Source of the DNA: an uncultured Clostridia bacterium
GTDB lineage: Bacteria > Bacillota > Clostridia > Oscillospirales > Oscillospiraceae
Reading direction: 5' to 3'
NCBI GenBank assembly: GCA_946187475.1
Contig: CAMHRJ010000009.1
Coordinates: forward strand, 1 to 18,324
Length of the DNA: 18,324 nucleotides
Shown here: one piece after another, positions 7,125 to 14,775 of the stretch
How the letters are laid out: every line of letters begins with the position of its first letter
How positions within the stretch are numbered: the stretch's first letter is position 1
Position numbers and translations under genes: made by a program
Notes under the pieces: model-generated
Database searches by the model: none
Told to the model about the DNA's origin: nothing
The model's input: the letters and a program-made list of their open reading frames with translations, nothing else

Positions 7125-7695
7125 TGGCGTACACCTCCGGGCAGATGGCCCGGATCTGCTGGCGGATGCCCCGCAGATCCTCAAAGGTCTCCGGCCGCTT
7201 GGACAGGTCCCGCAGCAGCGCGGAGGGATGGTAGATGGCGGTGCAGGCCCGGCCGTTTATGGTGTACCAGGCGCCGTGCTCCCGGGTGATGCGGAAGTTT
7301 TCGCGGATCAGCGCCATGGCGGCGATGCGGCCCAGGCAGATGATGATGGCCGGGTCCAGCAGCGCGATCTGCCGCCGGAGCCACTCGGCGCAGCTTTCCT
7401 GCTCCACGAACAGCGGGTCCCGGTTCCGGGGCGGGCGACACTTGACGATGTTGGCGATGTAGACCTTCGTGCGGTCCAGATCGATCATCTCCAGCATGTC
7501 GTCCAGAAGCTTTCCCGCCGGGCCCACAAAGGGCTCGCCCTGCAAATCCTCCTGCTCGCCGGGACCCTCCCCCACCAGCAGGACGCGGGCATGCTCGTTG
7601 CCCACGCCGAAGACCAGGTTGTGCCGCTGCTCATGCAAGGCGCACCGGGTACACCCGGCGCAGTCCGCCTTCAGCTGCTGCCAGGAATCTGCCAT
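7117..7695 (-). CDS. Family 4 (iron-sulfur) uracil-DNA glycosylase
   Basis: 192 residues from ATG at 7695, with GGAGG 7 bases upstream. It removes uracil from DNA and so begins base-excision repair of deaminated cytosine. Four cysteines suited to a 4Fe-4S cluster are present: C15 and C18 (CAGCTRC), C86 (NIVKCRPPRNRDP) and C102 (EQESCAEWL). The active-site motif GEGPGEQEDLQGEPFVGPAG (42-61) and the C-terminal HPSALLR motif are canonical for the family 4 (UDGa-like) group. A longer in-frame reading to 8220 would run into the oppositely transcribed murC and has no family similarity, so it is rejected. First gene of a two-gene operon with the GNAT gene. Its promoter, somewhere in 7696-7800, is not clear. 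Confidence 0.94.
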   Translation of the reverse strand: MADSWQQLKADCAGCTRCALHEQRHNLVFGVGNEHARVLLVGEGPGEQEDLQGEPFVGPAGKLLDDMLEMIDLDRTKVYIANIVKCRPPRNRDPLFVEQESCAEWLRRQIALLDPAIIICLGRIAAMALIRENFRITREHGAWYTINGRACTAIYHPSALLRDLSKRPETFEDLRGIRQQIRAICPEVYANG

Positions 7696-7756
7696 GCCGA
7701 AGCCTCCTTTAAAATTGGTTGATTTTCCCAATATTTTGAACTTATGGTTACAGGTA

Positions 7757-7785
7757 TTGTTTTTTCCGGCCGGGTATAGTATAAT
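7757..7785 (+). promoter_or_regulatory. Predicted promoter of murC
   Basis: TTGTTT (7757-7762), 17-base spacer, perfect TATAAT (7780-7785); start near 7792, leader about 100 nt. The -10 box lies within the dyad GGTAT-N6-ATACC (7773-7788), and the spacer contains the palindrome CCGGCCGG (7766-7773). The -35 is weak. Confidence 0.5.
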
Positions 7786-7891
7786 ACCTTCGATTTTTTT
7801 GGATATGATACATTTGATTTCATTATACGGCAACTGCGCCGAAATCTCAAGTTGATTCTGGTTCTGCGCCCCATAAGTGAGGTTTTTGAAT

Positions 7892-9268
7892 ATGACAGGA
7901 TTTGAACAGTTTCTGACGGCCGGGAAAAAGGGCCTTCTGATCGGCATCGGCGGCGTGTCCATGTCGCCGCTGGCCGAGGTGCTCCACGACGTGGGCGTCA
8001 CCATCGTGGGCTCCGACATGCACGAGAGCGCCAACACCCGGATGCTCCGGGAAAAGGGCATCGAGGTCTCCATCGGACATCGGGCCGAGAACATCACGGA
8101 GGATCTGAACTTCGTGGTGCGCACCGCCGCTGTCCACGACGACAATCCCGAGATCGTCGCCGCTCGGGCCAGAAACATTCCCGTCTTTGAGCGCACCCAG
8201 GCCTGGGGCGCTATCTCCAAGGACTACGCCAATGCCCTGTGCATCTGCGGCACCCACGGCAAGACGACCACCACCTCCATGTGCACCCACATCATGATGG
8301 CGGCGGAGAAGGACCCCACCGTCATGATCGGCGGCACCCTTCCCCTGCTCCACGCCGGTCACCGGGTGGGCAACGGCGACACCATCATCTTCGAGTCCTG
8401 CGAGTATTATAATTCCTTCCTGTCTCTGAGCCCCACCATCGCCGTGGTGCTGAACATCGAGGCAGATCATCTGGACTTTTTCAAGGATCTGGACGACATC
8501 AAGGATTCCTTCCGCGCCTTTGCCAACCGGGTTCCGGAGACCGGCATCATCATCGCCAATCTCGACGATGAGAACACCATGGAGGCCCTGCGCCCCCTGG
8601 GCCGGCAGATGCTGACCTTCGGTCTGACGGAAGCAGCCGACGTCCACCCCGCCAACATCGAGCGCCGGGGGGCCAAGTCGGAATTCGATATCATCTACAA
8701 GGGCGAATGTATCACCCGCGCCGTGATCCACATTCCCGGCGAGCACAACATCCGCAATGCGCTGGCTGCCGCCGCCGCCACGCTGCAGCTGGGCGTGAGC
8801 CCTGCGGCGGTGAAGTATGGTCTTTCCGGCTTCCAGGGCGCCGGACGCCGGTTTGAGTTCAAAGGCAAGTTCAACGGCGCCGATCTCTATGACGATTACG
8901 CCCACCACCCCAGCGAGCTCTGCGCCGTGCTGGACGCAGTGGAGGCCCTGAACTACACCCGCACCATCGTGGTCTTCCAGCCCCACACCTACAGCCGCAC
9001 CCACGCCCTGTTCGAGGATTTCCTGAAGCAGCTGGCGCGGCCCACCATCACCTATCTGGCAGAGATCTATGCCGCCCGCGAGCAGAACACCATCGGTATC
9101 TCCTCCCGGGATTTGGCGGAACGGCTGCCCAACGCCCGCTTTTTCGAGACCTTTGCCGAGATCGAGCAGTCTCTGGCTGAGACCGCCCGTCCCGGCGACA
9201 TCATCCTCACCATCGGCGCCGGCGACGTGTTTCGCATCGGCGATCATCTGATGGCCCAGCAGAATTAA
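7892..9268 (+). CDS. murC: UDP-N-acetylmuramate--L-alanine ligase
   Basis: Cytoplasmic ATP-dependent ligase that adds the first amino acid, normally L-alanine, to UDP-MurNAc in peptidoglycan precursor synthesis. 458 residues, a normal length. Mur ligase domains in order: N-terminal Rossmann-like domain with GIGGVSMSPLAEVL (18-31); ATPase domain with the P-loop CGTHGKTTTTSM (119-130) and GEHNIRNALAAAA; C-terminal domain with DDYAHHPSEL (334-343) and FQPHTYSRT. ATG at 7892 is preferred over an in-frame GTG at 7877, because that GTG is part of the AGTGAGG ribosome site 9 bases before the ATG. The gene stands alone, away from any division-cell-wall cluster. The next gene encodes a wall-anchored lysozyme-like protein on the same strand, which may be partly co-transcribed. 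Confidence 0.97.
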   Translation: MTGFEQFLTAGKKGLLIGIGGVSMSPLAEVLHDVGVTIVGSDMHESANTRMLREKGIEVSIGHRAENITEDLNFVVRTAAVHDDNPEIVAARARNIPVFERTQAWGAISKDYANALCICGTHGKTTTTSMCTHIMMAAEKDPTVMIGGTLPLLHAGHRVGNGDTIIFESCEYYNSFLSLSPTIAVVLNIEADHLDFFKDLDDIKDSFRAFANRVPETGIIIANLDDENTMEALRPLGRQMLTFGLTEAADVHPANIERRGAKSEFDIIYKGECITRAVIHIPGEHNIRNALAAAAATLQLGVSPAAVKYGLSGFQGAGRRFEFKGKFNGADLYDDYAHHPSELCAVLDAVEALNYTRTIVVFQPHTYSRTHALFEDFLKQLARPTITYLAEIYAAREQNTIGISSRDLAERLPNARFFETFAEIEQSLAETARPGDIILTIGAGDVFRIGDHLMAQQN

Positions 9269-9284
9269 TCCCGTAATCACCATG

Positions 9285-9326
9285 AGCAGCAGCCGAGGCC
9301 AAATACCGGACTGCTGCTTGTGTTTT
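9285..9326 (+). terminator. Weak candidate terminator after murC
   Basis: AGCAGCAG (9285-9292) pairs with CTGCTGCT (9311-9318) across an 18-base loop, followed by TGTGTTTT. The long loop and interrupted T-run make it weak, so some readthrough into the SLH protein gene is likely. Confidence 0.35.
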
Positions 9327-9399
9327 ACATACAGGAGCGTTGACACCCGCGCAAAAACCGTCGGCCCTCCCCACCCTAACGAAAGCGAGTTATAATTAC

Positions 9400-10596
9400 A
9401 TGAAAAAAAGAATCCTGGCCCTTGTGCTGGTTCTGGTCATGGCTTCGACGCTGATTCCGGCGTCCGCCGCCTCCAACGAGGAGGCCGTCTGGAACTTCTT
9501 CAAGGCACAGGGCTTCTCCGACGCTGCTGCCGCCGGCATCATCGGCAATCTCCACATCGAGTCCGGCTGCAGCCCCATCAACCTCTCCCAGACGGCCAAC
9601 AACCGCTCCGGCTATTCCGACGAGGGATTCACCGCCGCCGTGGACAGCGGAGAGATCTCCCGCTCGGAGTTCATGCAGTCCACCCAGTTTGCCGCCAGCG
9701 GCGAATATGCCTACGGCATCGCCCAGTGGATGTACCACAGCCGCAAGGGAAACCTTTACGACTACGCCCAGTCCAAGGGCGTCAGCATCGGCGATCTGAC
9801 CATGCAGCTGGAGTTCCTGCTCCAGGAGATGGGTCATTACAGCGCGCTGAAGGACTATAAGCACAGCTCGGACCCCGAGGACGCCGCCTATTCCTTCTGT
9901 GTGACCTTCGAGGGCACTTATCACGCCCTGTCCAACCGGCAGAGCTACGCGGCCCAGGTCTACGAAAAGTACACCGGCAAGACCCTTCACGCCACCCCGG
10001 CGCCCACGCCCACGCCGACGCCGACGCCGACCCCCACGCCCATTCCCACCGTGGGCGGCTTCCAGGACGTGTATGAGACTGATTATTACGCAAACGCCGT
10101 CCTCTGGGCCGTGAACAAGGGCGTCACCGCCGGCACCACCAAGACGCATTTCACGCCGCACGGCGAATGTACCCGGGCCCAGATGGTCACCTTCCTCTGG
10201 CGGGTGAACGGCCAGCCTGAGCCAAACTCAGACGCAAGCCCCTTCCAGGACGTGAAGGAAGGAAAATACTATACCAAGGCCGTCCTCTGGGCGGTGGAGC
10301 AGGGCATCACCGCCGGCAAGACCAAGACCAGCTTTGCCCCGGATGAGGTCTGCACCCGCGCTCAGGCAGTCACCTTCCTCTGGCGGGCAGCCGGCCAGCC
10401 GGACTCCACCGTGAAGGAGAACCCCTTCAAGGACGTGAAGGCTTCCAGATTCTATTATCACGCCGTCCTCTGGGCCATCCAGCAGGGCGTCACCGCAGGC
10501 AAAAGCGCGACCAAATTCGGGCCGAACGACACCTGCACCCGGGCCCAGATCGTGACGTTCCTCTTCCGCGATCAGGCAAGCAAAGCACCGGACTGA
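9400..10596 (+). CDS. Secreted phage-tail-lysozyme-like protein with three SLH domains
   Basis: 398 residues from ATG at 9400. A signal peptide (MKKRILALVLVLVMASTLIPASA, 1-23) has a likely cleavage after ASA. Residues of about 26-190 resemble the phage tail lysozyme fold: NEEAVWNFFKAQGFSDAAAA, then GIIGNLHIESG with E54 as candidate catalytic glutamate, and YAYGIAQWMYHSRKGNL. A Pro-Thr linker (202-217) leads to three S-layer homology modules (about 219-272, 281-332, 341-393), each with F-x-D-V, AVLWA and CTRAQ-x-VTFL. The design implies export, anchoring to secondary wall polymer through SLH, and local cutting of peptidoglycan. Upstream there is only a weak ribosome site (AAAGCGAG) and no clear promoter. 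An in-frame TTG at 9340 is rejected because the signal peptide begins at the ATG. Enzyme activity is inferred. Confidence 0.88.
   Translation: MKKRILALVLVLVMASTLIPASAASNEEAVWNFFKAQGFSDAAAAGIIGNLHIESGCSPINLSQTANNRSGYSDEGFTAAVDSGEISRSEFMQSTQFAASGEYAYGIAQWMYHSRKGNLYDYAQSKGVSIGDLTMQLEFLLQEMGHYSALKDYKHSSDPEDAAYSFCVTFEGTYHALSNRQSYAAQVYEKYTGKTLHATPAPTPTPTPTPTPTPIPTVGGFQDVYETDYYANAVLWAVNKGVTAGTTKTHFTPHGECTRAQMVTFLWRVNGQPEPNSDASPFQDVKEGKYYTKAVLWAVEQGITAGKTKTSFAPDEVCTRAQAVTFLWRAAGQPDSTVKENPFKDVKASRFYYHAVLWAIQQGVTAGKSATKFGPNDTCTRAQIVTFLFRDQASKAPD
10003..10050 (+). repeat. Hexanucleotide repeat coding the Pro-Thr linker
   Basis: Eight in-frame hexamers of the CCSACG type (CCCACG, CCCACG, CCGACG, CCGACG, CCGACC, CCCACG, CCCATT, CCCACC) encode PT units with one PI. 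Such tracts can gain or lose whole units without a frameshift, so linker length may vary between strains. Confidence 0.8.
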
Positions 10597-10606
10597 ATCC
10601 ACATAG

Positions 10607-10644
10607 AAACCCGACCAGTCAATCGACTGGTCGGGTTTTTGTTT
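10607..10644. terminator. Shared terminator between the SLH lysozyme gene and recG
   Basis: Perfect 14-bp stem AAACCCGACCAGTC/GACTGGTCGGGTTT with loop AATC and the tail TTGTTT on the plus strand. On the minus strand the stem lies 5 bases past the recG stop and ends in TTT only, so it is strong rightward and probably weaker leftward. Confidence 0.88.
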
Positions 10645-12725
10645 CAGTTGAAATGTCCGGCGTTGACCTCGAACAGGCGGTCGCACTGTTTCCGCAGCTT
10701 TTCGTGCTCCGGCAGCTCCAGTTTCGGATCTTGCTGCAGCAGGGCCTGGGCGGCAGTCCGTGCATCCTCCAGCACGTTCATGTCTGTCATGAGATCGGCC
10801 ACGTGCATCTCCGGCAGGCCGTGCTGCCGGCTGCCGAAGAAGTCGCCGGGGCCCCGGGCCTTCAGGTCCGCCTCCGCGATCTTGAAGCCGTCAGTGGTGT
10901 CCTTCATGACCTTCAGCCGGGCCTTGGCCTCCTCGGTGTCCGAATCGGACACCAGGATGCAGTAGGACTGGAAAGCGCCGCGGCCGATGCGTCCGCGCAG
11001 CTGGTGGAGCTGAGACAGGCCGAAGCGCTCGGCATTCTCCACGATCATCAGCGCCGCGTTGGGCACGTCCACGCCCACCTCGATGACCGTAGTGGCCACG
11101 AGGACGTCCGTCTCCCGGTTGGCAAAGGCCGCCATGATGGTTTCCTTGTCTTTGGCCTTCATCTTACCGTGGATGCAGGCCACCCGCCGGTGGGGCAGCG
11201 AACGCTGGAGGTTCACCGCGTGCTCCTCCGCGCTTTTCAGGTCTCCGGGGAGCTCGTCGTTTTCCTCCACCATGGGGCAGACCACGAACACCTGCCGTCC
11301 CTCGGCGATGAGCTTGTCCATGAAGGCCAACAGCCGCTGGCGGTAGCGCTCGTCCACCACGTAGGTCTCCACCGGATGGCGGCCCGGAGGCAGCTCATCG
11401 ATGACGGAGACGTCCAGATCGCCGTAGATCATCAATGCCAGCGTTCGGGGAATGGGCGTGGCGCTCATGACCAGGGTGTGGGGATGATCGCCCTTTTCCG
11501 TGAGGGCGGAGCGCTGCTCCACGCCGAAGCGGTGCTGCTCATCGGTGATGACCAGGGCCAAGTCGTGAAACTGCACGGCCTCCTGGATCAGGGCATGGGT
11601 GCCCACGGCCACGTCGATGGCGCCGTCGGCAAGATGGGTATAGACCTCCCGCTTTTGCTTGGCGGTCATGGAGCCGGTCAGCCGGCCCACCCGCAGACCC
11701 AGAGGCTCCAGAAGGGTGAGCAGCGTCTTTTCGTGCTGCTCGGCCAGGATTTCCGTGGGGGCCATGAAGGCGCTCTGGCAGCCATTTTTCCAGGCGTACC
11801 AGATGCAGGCCGCCGCCACCAGAGTCTTGCCGCTGCCCACGTCGCCCTGAATCAGCCGGTTCATGGGCGCGCCGGAGCAGAGGTCTCGGATGGCGTCGTC
11901 CACCGCCCGGCGCTGGGCACCGGTGGGCCTAAACGGGAGGGAACGGTAGAATTCCTCGAGGGGGTAAGGTTTGAGCTTTCGTCCGCCGGTCTTTTCTCTT
12001 CCGGCGCGCATGCGCTGCATGGCGCAGGCCAGCACGAACAGCTCCTCGAAGATCAGCCGCCGACGGGCCAGCTCCAGGGCTCCCATGTCCGCGGGAAAAT
12101 GGATGTTCTCGTAGGCAAAACCCGCCTGGGCCAGGCCGTATTCCCGCAGCACCGATTCCGGCAGCGCGTCCGGCAGCTGCCCTGCGCAGGCGTCCAGCGC
12201 GGCACGCTGGGCATCCAGCATGACCCGCTGGTTCAGACCGGCGGAGAGCGGATAAACGGGCATGATACGCCCGGTGATGCTGCCGGGAGTGCCGGCCCGG
12301 CTCTCCGGCTCGCAGACGGGGTTCGTCAGGGTCTTGCGCTGGCCCAGGACACCCACCTTGCCGTAGAAGATATAGCTCTCGCCCTTATGGAGCTGGTCCT
12401 TGCGGTAGCTTTGGTTGAAGAAGGTCACGTCCACGGCGCCGGTGTCGTCCACGGCCCGGAGCTTCACCAGCTCCATGCCCCGGCGGATGCGGTTCAGTCG
12501 GGGCTCCTGGGCCACCATGGCCCGGATGCAGACCGTGTCCCCCGGCACCGCCAGGAAAATGGGTGTGAACTTGCTGCGGTCCTCGTACCGACGCGGAAAC
12601 AGCGTCACCAGATCCCGCAGGGTGGTGACGCCTAATTTCTGAAATGCTTCGACCTTCTTCGGCCCCACCCCGGGCAGGGCGGAGACCGGTGTATCCGGGC
12701 CGGAGATGACTTGCTTTTTGTTCAT
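10644..12725 (-). CDS. recG: ATP-dependent DNA helicase RecG
   Basis: Double-stranded DNA translocase that remodels stalled forks and branched recombination intermediates. 693 residues, the expected size. Order: N-terminal helix-hairpin-helix-like PVSALPGVGPKKVEAFQKLG; OB-fold wedge domain (about 60-160, with RYEDRSKF before it); Walker A GDVGSGKT (294-301); DEQHRFGVEQR (395-405), the RecG form of motif II; SATPIPRTLAL as motif III; VVCPMVEEND; TTVIEVGVDVPNA; QLRGRIGRG as motif VI; and the RecG-specific C-terminus ARGPGDFFGSRQHGLPE. The start codon overlaps the apbE stop as ATGA, with GGTGAG 8 bases upstream, so it is translationally coupled to apbE and transcribed from the apbE promoter or further upstream. 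Confidence 0.98.
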   Translation of the reverse strand: MNKKQVISGPDTPVSALPGVGPKKVEAFQKLGVTTLRDLVTLFPRRYEDRSKFTPIFLAVPGDTVCIRAMVAQEPRLNRIRRGMELVKLRAVDDTGAVDVTFFNQSYRKDQLHKGESYIFYGKVGVLGQRKTLTNPVCEPESRAGTPGSITGRIMPVYPLSAGLNQRVMLDAQRAALDACAGQLPDALPESVLREYGLAQAGFAYENIHFPADMGALELARRRLIFEELFVLACAMQRMRAGREKTGGRKLKPYPLEEFYRSLPFRPTGAQRRAVDDAIRDLCSGAPMNRLIQGDVGSGKTLVAAACIWYAWKNGCQSAFMAPTEILAEQHEKTLLTLLEPLGLRVGRLTGSMTAKQKREVYTHLADGAIDVAVGTHALIQEAVQFHDLALVITDEQHRFGVEQRSALTEKGDHPHTLVMSATPIPRTLALMIYGDLDVSVIDELPPGRHPVETYVVDERYRQRLLAFMDKLIAEGRQVFVVCPMVEENDELPGDLKSAEEHAVNLQRSLPHRRVACIHGKMKAKDKETIMAAFANRETDVLVATTVIEVGVDVPNAALMIVENAERFGLSQLHQLRGRIGRGAFQSYCILVSDSDTEEAKARLKVMKDTTDGFKIAEADLKARGPGDFFGSRQHGLPEMHVADLMTDMNVLEDARTAAQALLQQDPKLELPEHEKLRKQCDRLFEVNAGHFN

Positions 12726-13756
12726 TTTACGTAGCTCACCGTGTATTCCTTGGTGTCGGTGGTAAACACGCCGTAGAGGCCGTCCGTAGCGACGATGCGC
12801 CAGTCGTTGGTCACCAGCAGCATCTCAAAGCCGCCGTAGGTGCGCCAGTAGTTCAGTGCCGCCCGCTCGCCCTTGACGAACAGGGCCGTGGACAGGCAGT
12901 CCGCCAGCTGACCGTCGTTGCAGATGATGGTCACGGAGCGCAGACCGCTGTTGGCAGGCTCGCCGTTTTCCGGGTTCAGAATGTGGTGATACAGTGCGCC
13001 GCGGGTGGTGAAGCTCACGTCCGTGCTGGCCGTGGTGACCACGGCGGTCTCCCCCAGGGTCAGATAGCCGATGTAGTCGGCGCTGTCATTGGGGTCCATG
13101 ACGGCAATGTTCCACTTGCTGCCGTCGGGCTTGAGCCCCAGGGTCTGGACGTTGCCGCCCATGGTGATGTAAGCGCTGTCCACGCCGGCGGCTCGCAGGG
13201 CGCTGATGGCGTAGCCGGTGGCGGCGCCCTTGGCAACGGAGGCCAGGGTGATCTGAGTGCCTGCCGGCATGGTCAGCAGATAGCCGCTGTTCTCCTGATC
13301 CGGAGACAGGCTGATGCGGTCCATGCCTGTATTCTCCAGCAGGGGCGCAATGGTGGCCTCGTCCGGGACGGTGTACTGCTCGTCCAGAAAGCCCCAGGCC
13401 TTGATCAGGGGATAAAGCGTCAGATCCAGCGCGCCCTCCGTCCGCTGGGAGACCGTCTGGGCGGTCTGGATCATGCCCGCCATCTGGGCGTTCACCACCG
13501 TGGCTTCTCCACCGGCGTGGTTGATGGCATAGACCTTGCTGCTCTCCAGCTCCGGATCCAGAAGCGCCTCCATGCTTGTGTAAACAGCCCTGGCGTCGGC
13601 GATGCCCTGCTCGGCGTGACGGCCGTAGGCCACGATGTCGATGAGGGCGTTCATGGAGAAGATCTCCTCCCGACTCTCCTTCTCCGCGCCGCAGCCCGCC
13701 AGGGACAGCAGCATCAGAAGCGAGAGCGTCAGCGCAATCCATTGATGTTTCCGCAT
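12722..13756 (-). CDS. apbE: FAD:protein FMN transferase lipoprotein
   Basis: Mg2+-dependent flavin transferase that uses FAD to attach FMN covalently to threonine of target proteins, typically Rnf or Nqr subunits or other extracytosolic flavoproteins. 344 residues. A lipoprotein signal ends in LSLAGC, with acylated C22. Family motifs: ASVAKGAATGYA (172-183), YITMGGNVQTLG (196-207), HHILNPENGEPA (257-268) and ADCLSTALF (285-293), where D286 and T290 match the metal-binding Asp and Thr. ATG at 13756 is chosen for AAGGA 8 bases upstream and because the signal peptide begins there; an upstream in-frame ATG (13798) would put a polar stretch before it. It forms an operon with recG. No Rnf or Nqr gene is in the window, so its target is unknown. 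Confidence 0.94.
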   Translation of the reverse strand: MRKHQWIALTLSLLMLLSLAGCGAEKESREEIFSMNALIDIVAYGRHAEQGIADARAVYTSMEALLDPELESSKVYAINHAGGEATVVNAQMAGMIQTAQTVSQRTEGALDLTLYPLIKAWGFLDEQYTVPDEATIAPLLENTGMDRISLSPDQENSGYLLTMPAGTQITLASVAKGAATGYAISALRAAGVDSAYITMGGNVQTLGLKPDGSKWNIAVMDPNDSADYIGYLTLGETAVVTTASTDVSFTTRGALYHHILNPENGEPANSGLRSVTIICNDGQLADCLSTALFVKGERAALNYWRTYGGFEMLLVTNDWRIVATDGLYGVFTTDTKEYTVSYVK

Positions 13757-13789
13757 ATTGAAAATCCTTCTTTGATGGTTCATACAAAT

Positions 13790-13818
13790 AATGTACATGA
13801 TTCCAACCGGTTTGTCAA
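13790..13818 (-). promoter_or_regulatory. Predicted promoter of the apbE-recG operon
   Basis: On the minus strand TTGACA (13818-13813), a 17-base spacer and TACATT (13795-13790). The -35 box overlaps the stop codon of the upstream LysR gene. The start would be near 13783, with a short leader of about 27 nt. Readthrough from the LysR gene is also possible, because no terminator separates them. Confidence 0.6.
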
Positions 13819-14696
13819 TTCGCCGGAGACTCCGGAAGGTGCGCCATAGCGTAGCGGTAAAAGGCCTCCGCCGCGGGAGAGCGCTCCCCCGCCGCAGGCG
13901 CGGCTATGCCGATCTCCACAATGCAGGCGGGCTCCGTGGGCAGGACGGTGATGTGATCCAGACTCAGACCGTAAGAGAGAACGGCGTTATTCAGACTCAC
14001 GCCCAGGCCCGCCGCCACCATGGCATAGGTGGAGCGCACGTTGGCGGAGGAATACCGCGCCTGCGGCTCCAGATGGTTTTGCGCGAACGCCCGGGCATTG
14101 TCCGTATCCTGTCCGGCGTAGGTGCTGATATAGGGGTCAGCCAGAAAGTCCCGCAGCGGATAGACGCCGTCGTGAACCCGGGGATGATCCTCCGGAACCC
14201 AGGCCAGCAGCGGGTCTTGCAGCAGGGGGCGGAAATCGAAGCTTCCCTCCCGGCGGCTGACGATGGCGAAGTCCGCCTCATGGGCCTCCATGGCGGCGCA
14301 GAGCTCCGCGCTGCTGCCATGGAGAAACTCCACCTCGATGCCAGGGTGCTCGGCACAGAAGCCGGCGATGGTCTCCGCCAGCCAGTCGTAGTAAACGGCA
14401 TAGACGCTGCCCACCCGCACGGTGCCGATCTCCACGCCCCGGAGGGCTGCCGCCTGCTCGGTGTAGTGCCGGCCCAGCCGGGCCAGCTCCCGCACCGTGG
14501 GCAGGAGCGCTTTACACTCCGCCGTGGGCTCCACCCCGCCCCGGCTGCGCACCAGCAGCGGGAAACCCGTCTCCGCCTCCAGCGCCGCCATCATCCGGCT
14601 GACGCCCGAGGGCGTATAGCCCAATTCCTCTGCCGCAGCCGAGAGGCTGCCGGTCTCCAGCACCCGGAGCAGAGCTGTGCATTTTTCCGTATCCAA
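13815..14696 (-). CDS. LysR-family transcriptional regulator, divergent from the EamA transporter gene
   Basis: 293 residues. The N-terminal helix-turn-helix ETGSLSAAAEELGYTPSGVS (about 14-33) is followed by MAALEAETGFPLLVRSRGGV, then a substrate-binding-like effector domain (about 93-290) with VRVGSVYAVYYDWLAE, EADFAIVSR and MVAAGLGVSLNN. The start is TTG at 14696, supported by AAGGTG 5 bases upstream and by the position of the helix-turn-helix; no nearby ATG fits. It diverges from the transporter gene with interleaved promoters and an intergenic dyad, so control of that transporter is the likely job. The effector is unknown. It sits 58 bases upstream of apbE on the same strand. Confidence 0.93.
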   Translation of the reverse strand: MDTEKCTALLRVLETGSLSAAAEELGYTPSGVSRMMAALEAETGFPLLVRSRGGVEPTAECKALLPTVRELARLGRHYTEQAAALRGVEIGTVRVGSVYAVYYDWLAETIAGFCAEHPGIEVEFLHGSSAELCAAMEAHEADFAIVSRREGSFDFRPLLQDPLLAWVPEDHPRVHDGVYPLRDFLADPYISTYAGQDTDNARAFAQNHLEPQARYSSANVRSTYAMVAAGLGVSLNNAVLSYGLSLDHITVLPTEPACIVEIGIAAPAAGERSPAAEAFYRYAMAHLPESPAN

Positions 14697-14726
14697 GGCT
14701 GCACCTTCTTTGCGCTTTTGTCAAAG

Positions 14727-14747
14727 AACGATTGATAAACATTCGTT
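14727..14747. promoter_or_regulatory. Candidate LysR operator between the regulator and transporter genes
   Basis: Perfect dyad arms AACGA (14727-14731) and TCGTT (14743-14747) are separated by 11 bases. Its right edge touches the predicted -35 of the transporter promoter, with the centre near -45, a common position for LysR activation. It also lies just downstream of the regulator's predicted start, where binding could autorepress. Confidence 0.45.
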
Positions 14748-14775
14748 TTACGCAAATATAACCCGGTGCTATACT
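14747..14775 (+). promoter_or_regulatory. Predicted promoter of the EamA transporter gene
   Basis: TTTACG (14747-14752), 17-base spacer, TATACT (14770-14775); start near 14782, leader about 25 nt. The -35 is imperfect, fitting an activator-dependent promoter. Confidence 0.55.

Noticed and set aside
7696..7890. Riboswitch in the UDG-murC gap
   Set aside because: Only short, weak stems are visible and no known aptamer core is recognisable.
7696..8220. N-terminal extension of the uracil-DNA glycosylase
   Set aside because: It runs through the promoter and 5' part of the divergent murC, lacks family similarity, and the ATG at 7695 has a strong ribosome site.
7847..9346. Long minus-strand frame opposite murC
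   Set aside because: Antisense shadow of a well-conserved gene; no initiation signal.
9340..9396. TTGACA (9340-9345) and TATAAT (9391-9396) as a promoter for the SLH lysozyme gene
   Set aside because: The spacing is 45 bases, and the TATAAT ends 3 bases before the ATG, so a start from it would fall inside the gene.
10653..12635. 660-codon plus-strand frame opposite recG
   Set aside because: Antisense shadow; composition is typical of reverse-frame translation of GC-rich genes.
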